DNA of 64,000 nt. Origin: Alkalihalobacillus trypoxylicola (GTDB taxonomy: Bacteria; Bacillota; Bacilli; Bacillales; Bacillaceae_D). The notes below the pieces were generated by a model that worked only from the letters and a program-made list of their open reading frames with translations, searched no databases and was not told where the DNA came from. Within the stretch, counting starts at the first letter, position 1, and each line of letters begins with the position of its first letter. Position numbers and translations under genes: made by a program. The stretch lies in assembly GCF_001590785.1 (NCBI RefSeq), contig NZ_LTAO01000012.1:124001-188000 (forward strand). Direction: 5' to 3'. Positions 21,369 through 28,764 of the stretch are shown here, piece after piece.

Positions 21369-21523
21369 ACTTATCAAGAGTGGTGGAGGGAACTGACCCT
21401 TAGAAGCCCAGCAACCGGTTTGTTAGCCAAACAAACAAAGGTGCTACTTTCAGCAAAATGTTCAAACATTTTGACAGATAAGTGAAGGCTTAGAAACCTT
21501 TCCTTATTAGGAAAGGTTTTTTT
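21369..21523 (+). promoter_or_regulatory. SAM-I riboswitch (S-box) upstream of hom
   Basis: The aptamer shows the S-box core: CTTATCAAGAG, GGTGGAGGGA, CTGACCC, GAAGCCCAGCAACCGG, AGGTGCTA and a closing GATAAG. A terminator stem (AAACCTTTCC from 21494 with GGAAAGGTTT, then T-run) follows. When SAM is plentiful the RNA should terminate before hom. This puts the gene in the methionine regulon. Confidence 0.95.
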
Positions 21524-21560
21524 CTTTAGAAATTTAAAGGGGAAAGAGAGGAAGGAACGT

Positions 21561-22793
21561 ATGAAAATTGGCTTATTAGGCTTTGGAACAGTTGGAAGAG
21601 GAGTAGTAGAGCGCATACAAATGACTAATCAGCAGTTAACAAACACATTATCACAACAAATAAATATAGAGGCAGTGTTAATAAAAAACCATCAGAAGCA
21701 TCAAGCAGAGAAACAAACTTTGTTTGTAACAAATGATTGGCAGGTATTTTCGCAAAAGTGTGATTATGATGTCGTTTTTGAAGCTATAGGTGGCTTAGAG
21801 CCCGCCTATGAGTATACGAGATTCTTTTTGGAAAAAGGGATTCCGGTTGTTAGTGCAAATAAAAAACTAGTAGCTGAAAAAGGAAGCGAGTTAGAAGAAA
21901 TTGCAGAAAGCAGGAACATTTTTTATAGCTATGAGGCAGCAGTTGCTGGAGGAATTCCCATTATAAATTTGTTAGAAGGAAGCTTGTCTACTACGCCCAT
22001 CTCTAAAATCACTGGTATATTGAATGGAACAACCAATTATATTTTGACAGAAGTAAAAGAAAAAGGAGTAACGGTAGAAGAAGCCTTATCGCAAGCCCAG
22101 CTGCTAGGTTATGCAGAAAGTGACCCAAAGGATGATATAGAGGGGTATGATGCTTGGTATAAAATTCGTATTCTTGCAAAGCTCTGTTTCGGTAGTTGGT
22201 TAAATCCAAATAAAGTGGAACGCAAAGGCTTAAACGATGTTCAGCAATGGCACATTGAACTTGGGCAAAAGCTAGGTCTTACCTTAAAGCTAGTAGCAGA
22301 AGCAGCTTACTTAGGTGATGGAGAAGCGAAAGCGGAAGTTGCGCCCGCATTTATTTCAAATGATCATCCTTTTACTTATGTTAATGGTGTAACGAATGCC
22401 ATTCTGATTGAAGGTCCTACAATTGGTCAATTATGTTTACAAGGACCTGGAGCAGGAAAAGAAGCTACTGCGAATAGTATGGTAGAGGATTTGCTTTTCC
22501 AATCTAATTACGAGGGTAAAAGATCAAAAAGTTCCGGTGTACAATCTGAAGTAGCTAACTCCTTCAATCATTATTTTATTTTTGTTGCAAATGAGGATTT
22601 ACAAGAAGGTATATTAGAAGTAGAAAAGGATGACAACCAAATTTGTGCTCAATATAGTCATCCCGAGGGGGAAGTATATGTCGTTAAAGGTCAAGATATA
22701 ACTAGTCCTTTTCCTGTTATCAAAATAATCGGAGATTGGGATCCCGCTCAAGTCAAGGTTGAGACTGAGTCAGCCATACTGTTCAGTCTCTGA
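21561..22793 (+). CDS. hom: Homoserine dehydrogenase, SAM-riboswitch controlled
   Basis: Hom reduces aspartate semialdehyde to homoserine for methionine and threonine synthesis. The 410-residue product has the nucleotide-binding motif GFGTVGRGVV, the VSANKKLVAEKG and GILNGTTNYIL segments, and the catalytic region ESDPKDDIEGYDAWYKIRIL with the conserved Lys. A C-terminal ACT-like segment is slightly short. AGGAAGGAACGT precedes the ATG. No thrC or thrB follows, and the S-box implies a role in methionine supply. The YDAWYKI wording differs from the usual threonine-operon form, so this may be a methionine-specialised paralogue. Confidence 0.93.
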   Translation: MKIGLLGFGTVGRGVVERIQMTNQQLTNTLSQQINIEAVLIKNHQKHQAEKQTLFVTNDWQVFSQKCDYDVVFEAIGGLEPAYEYTRFFLEKGIPVVSANKKLVAEKGSELEEIAESRNIFYSYEAAVAGGIPIINLLEGSLSTTPISKITGILNGTTNYILTEVKEKGVTVEEALSQAQLLGYAESDPKDDIEGYDAWYKIRILAKLCFGSWLNPNKVERKGLNDVQQWHIELGQKLGLTLKLVAEAAYLGDGEAKAEVAPAFISNDHPFTYVNGVTNAILIEGPTIGQLCLQGPGAGKEATANSMVEDLLFQSNYEGKRSKSSGVQSEVANSFNHYFIFVANEDLQEGILEVEKDDNQICAQYSHPEGEVYVVKGQDITSPFPVIKIIGDWDPAQVKVETESAILFSL

Positions 22794-23081
22794 ACGAATT
22801 TTCTTAAAGATTTCAATAAAATAGGTAGGATCCTCACGAATATGGAAGGTTCTCACTCCGTGTATAGTATGAAGATAGAGATAGCCAATAGAGGATTGTT
22901 TTTGGTCAATACGATAGGAGATGTCTAATATTTTTGAGATAGGAATTTTTTCGTCCTTTATAAGCAATTGTTTTTTGTCTAGAATGATATGAAATGAAGA
23001 TTCTATTATTCTTTTCTCTGTCCAATGTATTTCTTGTCTAATTTCTACACATTTTTGCTTAACGATAGGTAGCATTAGCAT
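22770..23081 (-). CDS. Small protein with a possible PH-like fold
   Basis: This 103-residue soluble protein consists mostly of predicted beta strands with a C-terminal helix (FIEIFKKIRSE). The alternation in FHIILDKKQLLIKDEKIPIS suggests a bacterial PH-like domain, but I recognise no specific family. AAAGGAGC six bases before the ATG at 23081 supports the start. Its end overlaps hom by 24 bases convergently. The function is unknown. Confidence 0.6.
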   Translation of the reverse strand: MLMLPIVKQKCVEIRQEIHWTEKRIIESSFHIILDKKQLLIKDEKIPISKILDISYRIDQKQSSIGYLYLHTIHGVRTFHIREDPTYFIEIFKKIRSETEQYG

Positions 23082-23194
23082 ATTCAGCTCCTTTTAAACC
23101 TTACTGTTAATAAGAAAATACTGTTATTTTTTAATGTACCATAACGAATGAAATGAGCCAAATGGTTTAATTTAAAAACAAAGCTTTTAAAGTC

Positions 23195-23223
23195 TTGTAT
23201 CGTTATGCTTAAGACTTTATAAT
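23195..23223 (+). promoter_or_regulatory. Sigma-A promoter for 6S RNA
   Basis: TTGTAT (23195-23200) and a perfect TATAAT (23218-23223) are separated by 17 bases, placing the start near 23230. Confidence 0.75.
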
Positions 23224-23229
23224 AGATAT

Positions 23230-23420
23230 AAGCTATTAAATCCTGAGATGTACGTGGCCAATAAATTATTTTGAGCCAACGTTATTTGATAGGGAGCCTG
23301 AAGTTGTATTTCCGATTACAAGCCTCGTAAGCTGAGGACGTAAAAAGTTAGACACAAGGCACCCACCTGCTAAGGCAGGTTCAAAGCTTTATTGGAGAAC
23401 GGCATTATCGGGATTCTACT
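23230..23420 (+). ncRNA. 6S RNA
   Basis: 6S RNA mimics an open promoter and sequesters sigma-A RNA polymerase. The sequence has the expected long duplex: AATCCTGA near 23239 pairs with TCGGGATT (23408-23415), and CCAATAAA (23258-23265) with TTTATTGG (23388-23395). It also has ACACAAGGCACCCACCTGC and the ACCTGC-taag-GCAGGT hairpin (23365-23380), which I recognise from Bacillus 6S RNAs. The place between aspS (plus the inserted hom) and tcdA agrees with my memory of B. subtilis 6S-1 (bsrA). The 3' end is estimated. Confidence 0.88.
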
Positions 23421-23446
23421 ATTCTTCTATTTTATATATAAGCTCT

Positions 23447-23483
23447 AAACCTTCTGGATTTTTAATCCAGAAGGTTTTTTTAT
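23447..23483 (+). terminator. Intrinsic terminator after 6S RNA
   Basis: A perfect 13-bp stem, AAACCTTCTGGAT with its complement, has a 5-base loop and then a run of T. Confidence 0.9.
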
Positions 23484-23629
23484 GTTTGGTTAGTTGGTTA
23501 GTGAAGAATTCCTATAATCCATGATATGTAATGAGCTTGAACAAAGAACATTTAGACTTTTTTTTGTGGCTATGATATAGTCAAAAACGGGAATTATCCT
23601 TGATTTGTAATAATGGAGGGATTAAATAG

Positions 23630-24391
23630 ATGCTACATCAATTTTCTAGAAATGAACTTGCCATTGGTCATGATGGCTTAGAGTTATTAAAAAATAGTAC
23701 AGTCGCTGTTCTTGGAATAGGTGGAGTCGGCTCTTTCTCTGCAGAAGCACTGGCTCGTTCAGGTGTAGGTAGACTAATATTAGTAGATAAAGATGATGTG
23801 GATATTACGAATGTCAACAGACAGATTCACGCTCTTTTATCAACAGTCGGTAGACAAAAGGTTGAGTTAATGAAAGAAAGAATTGCCGATATAAATCCAG
23901 ACTGTGAAGTTATCGCCTTAAAAATGTTTTATACAGAGGACACATATGAACAATTTTTTTCCTATGGATTAGATTATGTGGTTGATGCAAGTGATACGAT
24001 TTCGTACAAAATTCATTTAATTAAAGAATGCTTGTCTAGGAAAATTCCTATTATTTCAAGTATGGGTGCCGCAAATAAAATGGACCCTACTCGTTTAAGA
24101 ATAGCGGACATCTCCAAAACAAGCTACGACCCCATTGCAAAAGTCATCCGTACAAAACTGCGTAAAAGCGGTATTCATAAAGGTGTCGATGTCGTATTTT
24201 CTGATGAGCAGCCTATTAAAATTAGAGAAGACATTAGAAAAGAAATTGTTCCAGAAGCTGCAGAGCAAGGTAAAATCCGTAAGGCTAAAATGCCACCTTC
24301 TTCGAATGCTTTTGTACCATCTGTTGCCGGTTTAATTATGGCGGGACATGTGATTACGAATCTATTAGAGAATATTGAGATTAATAGATAA
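23630..24391 (+). CDS. tcdA: tRNA threonylcarbamoyladenosine dehydratase TcdA
   Basis: TcdA (YrvM) is a ThiF/E1-like enzyme that uses ATP to dehydrate t6A37 of tRNA into cyclic t6A. The 253-residue product has the nucleotide-binding motif VLGIGGVGSFSAEALARSG and the DKDDVDITNVNRQ segment. It also has VVDASDTISYKIHLIKEC, SSMGAANKMDPTRL and the C-terminal PSSNAFVPSVAGLIMA. AATGGAGGGA lies upstream of the ATG. It is monocistronic and followed by a strong hairpin. Confidence 0.95.
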   Translation: MLHQFSRNELAIGHDGLELLKNSTVAVLGIGGVGSFSAEALARSGVGRLILVDKDDVDITNVNRQIHALLSTVGRQKVELMKERIADINPDCEVIALKMFYTEDTYEQFFSYGLDYVVDASDTISYKIHLIKECLSRKIPIISSMGAANKMDPTRLRIADISKTSYDPIAKVIRTKLRKSGIHKGVDVVFSDEQPIKIREDIRKEIVPEAAEQGKIRKAKMPPSSNAFVPSVAGLIMAGHVITNLLENIEINR

Positions 24392-24791
24392 TATATTAAA
24401 GGTAAAAGGCCAGGAATGAGTAGGTATTAAAATGTTATAAAAAGAGTGGGACAATAGGCATGAATGAAGAATCCTACAAATGATAGGTGCCTAGTGGTCT
24501 GCTCCATCAAGACGCTCTGTGTTTTGTCTTTCATAAAGAAACTACCCGTTCAACAGAACCGTCCTTCTTTTCACAAGAAGGACGGTTCATTGTTCGTTTG
24601 TGTGTTTTCATCCATTACAAGTCATTTTAAGGTTTAGCTATACGAGCTATTTAATAACAGTTTTTGTCCCAACAGCTTTCAATAAAAAGAGTAAAATATC
24701 ATACACTTAGTTCGAACACGGTCTTTCTTATAAGGACGGTTTTTGTTGCAGGCTTATTTTTTATAAAGACGTTTTATTTGAACAGATACCC
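24392..24791 (+). other. Non-coding gap between tcdA and the lut promoter
   Basis: No gene is visible. The gap holds a 14-bp perfect hairpin (24556-24588). Near 24730-24745 there is an AAGGACGGTTTTTG segment similar to that hairpin's right half, possibly a decayed terminator copy. Confidence 0.5.
24556..24588 (+). terminator. Strong hairpin after tcdA
   Basis: GAACCGTCCTTCTT (24556-24569) and its exact complement (24575-24588) enclose a 5-base loop. The T-tract is weak (ATTGTTCGTTTG), so termination is likely but not certain. Confidence 0.6.
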
Positions 24792-24820
24792 TTGAAAGAA
24801 TGAAGAATTTTTTATATACT
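24792..24820 (+). promoter_or_regulatory. Sigma-A promoter for lutABC
   Basis: TTGAAA (24792-24797) and TATACT (24815-24820) are separated by 17 bases. Transcription should begin near 24827, just before the palindromic operator. Confidence 0.75.
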
Positions 24821-24837
24821 GAGAGCACTTACATTTA

Positions 24838-24866
24838 GTGATCAGATCACCTTATAAGTGATCAGC
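24838..24866 (+). promoter_or_regulatory. Candidate repressor operator for lutABC
   Basis: The 13-bp palindrome GTGATCAGATCAC (24838-24850) is followed by a second half-site-like GTGATCAGC (24858-24866), right after the predicted transcription start. A short TGATC-type palindrome at this position suits a FadR-subfamily GntR repressor such as LutR, which controls lutABC in B. subtilis. The regulator gene is not in this window. Confidence 0.5.
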
Positions 24867-24883
24867 AGAAAGAAGGAATGAAA

Positions 24884-25600
24884 ATGAAGGTATCCTTATT
24901 CGTAACTTGTTTATCTGATATTTTTTATACACAAGTGGGAAAAGATGTTGTAGAGGTTTTAGAGCGCTTGGGGTGTGAAATAGATTTTCCAAAGCAGCAA
25001 ACCTGCTGTGGACAGCCAGCTTTTAATAGTGGTTATCATAAAGAAACGCGAGAGGTAGCTAAAAGTATGATTAGTGCCTTTAGCCACTCAGAATATGTGG
25101 TGACTCCTTCAGGCTCCTGTGCAGCGATGCTTCATGAATATCATCATTTATTCAAAGATGATGCACAATGGAAAAAGAAAGCAGATGAATTAGCAGCAAA
25201 AACGTATGAGTTTACTCAATTTATTGTAGAAGTGTTAAAGGTAGAAGACGTAGGGGCAAAATTACCAGTCACAGCCACTTACCATACTTCCTGTCATATG
25301 ACTCGTTTATTAGGCGTTAAGGATGCACCTATGACTTTATTAAATCACGTAGAGGGATTAGAGTTTACTAGCTTACCAAATAAAGAAAATTGCTGCGGAT
25401 TTGGTGGAACCTTTTCGGTAAAGATGGTACCTATTTCAGAGCAAATGGTTAACGAAAAAGTTAGCCATATTGAATCCACAAAATCAGAAGTACTAATTGG
25501 GGCAGATTGTGGCTGTTTAATGAATATCGGTGGAAGAATAGATCGTCAAGGTAAACCTATTAAGGTAATGCATATTGCACAAGTTTTAAATTCTAGATAA
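24884..25600 (+). CDS. lutA: L-lactate utilisation protein LutA
   Basis: LutA is the cysteine-rich (CCG domain) subunit of the LutABC L-lactate oxidation complex. The 238-residue product has two CCG repeats, with [15 protein letters not shown] near residue 40 and [14 protein letters not shown] near 170, plus THTSCHM-like [12 protein letters not shown]. The ATG at 24884 has AAGGA at 6 bases; the in-frame ATG at 24878 abuts that site. It is first in a lutABC operon. In B. subtilis lutABC lies elsewhere, so here it is an inserted block in the tcdA-rarA interval. Confidence 0.95.
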   Translation: MKVSLFVTCLSDIFYTQVGKDVVEVLERLGCEIDFPKQQTCCGQPAFNSGYHKETREVAKSMISAFSHSEYVVTPSGSCAAMLHEYHHLFKDDAQWKKKADELAAKTYEFTQFIVEVLKVEDVGAKLPVTATYHTSCHMTRLLGVKDAPMTLLNHVEGLEFTSLPNKENCCGFGGTFSVKMVPISEQMVNEKVSHIESTKSEVLIGADCGCLMNIGGRIDRQGKPIKVMHIAQVLNSR

Positions 25601-25616
25601 ATGGAGGTGTATGGCT

Positions 25617-27044
25617 ATGGCTATGAAAATAGGAGAAATGGAGTTCAATGGTCGTGTAGATAAGGGTGTTAAAGATACATTTATGCGTAATGCTGTCGTA
25701 TCTGCTCAGGAACGATTAAAAAATGGACGTATACACGCAGCCGAAGAATTAGGAAATTGGGAAGAATGGCGTGATTTATCAGAAGAAATACGTCAGCATA
25801 CTTTAGAGAATTTAGATTATTATTTAGAGCAGCTAGCAGATGAAGTCCAAAAGCAAGGCGGTCATGTATTTTTTGCTCAAACGGGTGAAGAAGCAAACGA
25901 GTATATTAAACAAGTTGTCCAACAAAAAGAAGCAAAAAAAATAATAAAATCTAAATCTATGGTTACAGAAGAAATAAGTATGAATGAAGCGCTTGAAGCA
26001 ATAGGCTGTGAGGTCATTGAATCGGATTTGGGTGAATATATTCTGCAAATTGATGATCATGATCCTCCTTCGCATATTGTTGCACCTGCCCTTCATAAAA
26101 ATAAAGAACAAATTAAAGATACATTTTCACAAAAAAAGGGCTATACAAAATCTTCAAAGCCTGAAGAATTAGCTTTATTTGCTAGAGAACAGCTAAGACA
26201 AGAGTTTTTAAATGCTGATATAGGAATAACAGGCTGTAATTTTGCTGTGGCAGAAACAGGAAGTATTTCTTTAGTAACGAATGAAGGAAACGCAAGGCTT
26301 TCGACTTCCTTACCAAAAACACAAATAAGTGTAATGGGAATGGAACGTATAGTCCCAACTTGGCAGGAGCTTGATATATTAGTGAGTATGCTGTGTCGAA
26401 GTGCTGTTGGACAGAAGCTAACCAGTTATATTACTGGTCTTACAGGACCTAAAGGACCGAATGAAGTGGATGGACCAGAGGAATTTCATTTAGTCATTGT
26501 TGATAATGGACGTTCTAATATTTTGGGGACAGAGTTTCAATCAGCTCTTCAATGTATTCGTTGTGCAGCCTGTATCAATGTTTGTCCAATTTATCGCCAT
26601 ATTGGTGGACACGCTTATGGGTCTATATATCCAGGTCCAATTGGAGCTGTACTGTCACCGCTATTAGGTGGCTATGATGATTATAAAGAATTACCGTATG
26701 CTTCTACATTATGTGCGGCTTGTACAGATGCTTGTCCAGTAAAAATTCCACTACATGAATTATTGATAAAGCATCGACAAAATATCGTAGAAGAACAAGG
26801 GAAGGCAAGTGTGGGAGAAAGATTAGCTATGAAAGGGTTTGGTATGGCAGCTAAATCTCCTAAATTCTTTAGTAGTGCGACCAAATTTGCTCCAACAATG
26901 GCAAGCCCCTTTGCAAAAGGTGGAAAAATAACAAAGGGTCCTGGACCAGTTAAGCCTTGGACGGATATTCGAGATTTCCCTGAACCAGCGAAAGAATCTT
27001 TCCGAAATTGGTTTGAAAAGCGGAAAAAAAGGGAGGATTCATAA
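25617..27044 (+). CDS. lutB: L-lactate utilisation iron-sulfur protein LutB
   Basis: LutB is the 4Fe-4S ferredoxin-type subunit of the lactate oxidation complex. The 475-residue product has the LUD-domain segments [29 protein letters not shown] and VTNEGNARL. Two cluster motifs follow, [19 protein letters not shown] and [19 protein letters not shown], then a C-terminal tail. Of the three in-frame ATGs at 25611, 25617 and 25623, the one at 25617 is 8 bases from GGAGGT and gives MAMKIG as in B. subtilis. lutC overlaps the stop by one base. Confidence 0.95.
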   Translation: MAMKIGEMEFNGRVDKGVKDTFMRNAVVSAQERLKNGRIHAAEELGNWEEWRDLSEEIRQHTLENLDYYLEQLADEVQKQGGHVFFAQTGEEANEYIKQVVQQKEAKKIIKSKSMVTEEISMNEALEAIGCEVIESDLGEYILQIDDHDPPSHIVAPALHKNKEQIKDTFSQKKGYTKSSKPEELALFAREQLRQEFLNADIGITGCNFAVAETGSISLVTNEGNARLSTSLPKTQISVMGMERIVPTWQELDILVSMLCRSAVGQKLTSYITGLTGPKGPNEVDGPEEFHLVIVDNGRSNILGTEFQSALQCIRCAACINVCPIYRHIGGHAYGSIYPGPIGAVLSPLLGGYDDYKELPYASTLCAACTDACPVKIPLHELLIKHRQNIVEEQGKASVGERLAMKGFGMAAKSPKFFSSATKFAPTMASPFAKGGKITKGPGPVKPWTDIRDFPEPAKESFRNWFEKRKKREDS

Positions 27045-27760
27045 TGAATCAAGGTACGATCCATAACCAAGAAAAATTTTTAAATCAAATAGCTGCTAGC
27101 TTAGGTAGAGAGCGAAAGAGTAAAGACGTTATTAGACCTAAGTGGAAAACAGAGCCACAAAGAAAAGTTTTCTCTGATGAATCAACAGACCAGCTTGTAA
27201 AACGTTTAGAAGAGCAATGTACAAGAATCCACACGACTTTTGAACGGACGACTAAAAATAAATTAACAGAAGTTTTAATGAAAGTTATTGAGCGTTACGA
27301 AGGAGAGAAAATTATTTATTGGGATGATGATAGATTTAATCAATTCGGCTTAAATACAGCTTTCCATGAATGGGGAAAAGACCGCGAATTTTTTAAATGG
27401 GATCATACAAAAGGCAAAGAAAATATTCATTTTGCAGAACAAGCAGATATTGGCATTACTTTTTCTGACATAACATTAGCTGAATCTGGTACGGTCGTAT
27501 TACTTAATAATGAAGGCAAAGGGCGATCGGTTAGTTTACTTCCAACTAGCTATGTGGCGTTAATTCCTAAAAGTACAGTAGTAGCAAGAATGACTCAAGC
27601 AACCGATGAGCTTCATAAATTGGCTCAAAAGGAAGGTGCTTTTCCAACTTGTGTAAACTTTATATCAGGCCCTAGTAATAGTGCAGATATAGAAATGAAT
27701 TTAGTAGTAGGGGTCCACGGTCCAATTCGAGCAACGTATATTTTATTAGAGGATTGTTAA
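27044..27760 (+). CDS. lutC: L-lactate utilisation protein LutC
   Basis: LutC is the LUD-domain (DUF162) subunit of the lactate oxidation complex. The 238-residue product begins with an N-terminal helix including QIAASLGRERKS. The LUD core has ADIGITFSDITLAESGTVVL, SLLPTSYVALIPKSTVVARM and ISGPSNSADIEMNLVVGVHG. The start overlaps the lutB stop by one base (TAATG), with GGGAGGATTC upstream. The operon ends at a strong terminator. Confidence 0.95.
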   Translation: MNQGTIHNQEKFLNQIAASLGRERKSKDVIRPKWKTEPQRKVFSDESTDQLVKRLEEQCTRIHTTFERTTKNKLTEVLMKVIERYEGEKIIYWDDDRFNQFGLNTAFHEWGKDREFFKWDHTKGKENIHFAEQADIGITFSDITLAESGTVVLLNNEGKGRSVSLLPTSYVALIPKSTVVARMTQATDELHKLAQKEGAFPTCVNFISGPSNSADIEMNLVVGVHGPIRATYILLEDC

Positions 27761-27762
27761 AT

Positions 27763-27800
27763 AAAAAAGGCGATGAAGGGATCCTTCACGCCTTTTTTTC
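27763..27800 (+). terminator. Intrinsic terminator between lutC and the rsfA-like gene
   Basis: The stem AAAAAAGGCG / CGCCTTTTTT, with an inner TGAAGG/CCTTCA pair, ends in a T-run. T-rich flanks on both strands allow bidirectional use. Confidence 0.85.
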
Positions 27801-27816
27801 GTTTTTTTAGAAGTAG

Positions 27817-28458
27817 CTATTTTGCGACACGTTCTAAATTTCCGTTTTTATCCATTTTGAATGTGGGGTGATGAATGGAATCCTCATCCTCTTCTAAAAC
27901 AGCCATTCTTCTAGCTCTATTCATAATTTGAATAAGAGACTGATAATCTTCTTCAATTGTACTAGTATCTTGTTTTAGTTTATTGAGTTCTCTTTGTAAT
28001 GTTTTCACTTCATTTTGCAGCTTTTGATTTTCATGCTCAAGTGATTCAGCTTTACCCTTCCATACGGAGGTTGATTGATTTGAGTGAACCATCGATTGTA
28101 GGAATCGAATGACATCTTGTAAATCTAATTCTTCAGATGCTTCCATCTCATCAAATGTGGTGGCCATTTTTGGTTTTGCCCATAATGGATTAGCAGGAGG
28201 AGCTGCATAATAATAATTATAGCTAGCTGCACGTTTTCTCTCTTTTCTTTCTTTCTTTGCTTGTTCTATTTGATCAATATAACGGTTTCGTACAACTGCA
28301 TTCCATCTAAAGCCACAAGCGGCAGAAGTTCGATTTAATTCGTCTCCCACTTCATCAAATGCTCGTAGCTGAGTACTTCCTTCTTTAATATGCTTTAAAA
28401 CAGTGTCTGCTAATAATACATCATCTTCATGTGACCATGCGTCTTGTCTAATTTTCAT
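27817..28458 (-). CDS. RsfA-family transcription factor
   Basis: Members of this family (B. subtilis RsfA and YlbO) are small DNA-binding regulators; RsfA modulates sigma-F genes in the forespore. The 213-residue product has an N-terminal Myb/SANT-like domain (RQDAWSHEDDVLLADTVLKH to RTSAACGFRWNAVVR). A basic segment (KKERKERKR) and a C-terminal coiled coil (about residues 130-175) follow. AAAGGAGAGATAGTG supports the ATG at 28458; the ATG at 28482 lacks a site. Which paralogue it is cannot be decided here. Confidence 0.85.
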   Translation of the reverse strand: MKIRQDAWSHEDDVLLADTVLKHIKEGSTQLRAFDEVGDELNRTSAACGFRWNAVVRNRYIDQIEQAKKERKERKRAASYNYYYAAPPANPLWAKPKMATTFDEMEASEELDLQDVIRFLQSMVHSNQSTSVWKGKAESLEHENQKLQNEVKTLQRELNKLKQDTSTIEEDYQSLIQIMNRARRMAVLEEDEDSIHHPTFKMDKNGNLERVAK

Positions 28459-28764
28459 CACTATCTCTCCTTTAACCTTCATTTCTTGTAAATTTTTCGT
28501 TTATTAAAGAGTTTTTAGAACGTGCGAATTCTGAGGTTCTAGTAGTTTATAATCTTGCCAAATTATTCAAAAATTATACGAGAGAGATAAAAAAAGACAA
28601 GAACAATAGGAAAAGGAGTATTTTATGTTTAATAAATAGATAAAAGTCCTTAAAAAATGGACCTGTATATGAAATCTTCTTTTTTTATTGAGTGGAAACG
28701 TGTAGAATGAGATGATAAGATATATTATTAGATTTCTTTCGACATAATTCGAGGGGACGATGCG

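Noticed and set aside
24720-24755. Second terminator upstream of the lut promoter (ACGGTCTTTCTTATAAGGACGG).
   Set aside because: The arms pair over only about 3-4 bases; the likeness to the hairpin at 24556-24588 is confined to its right half.
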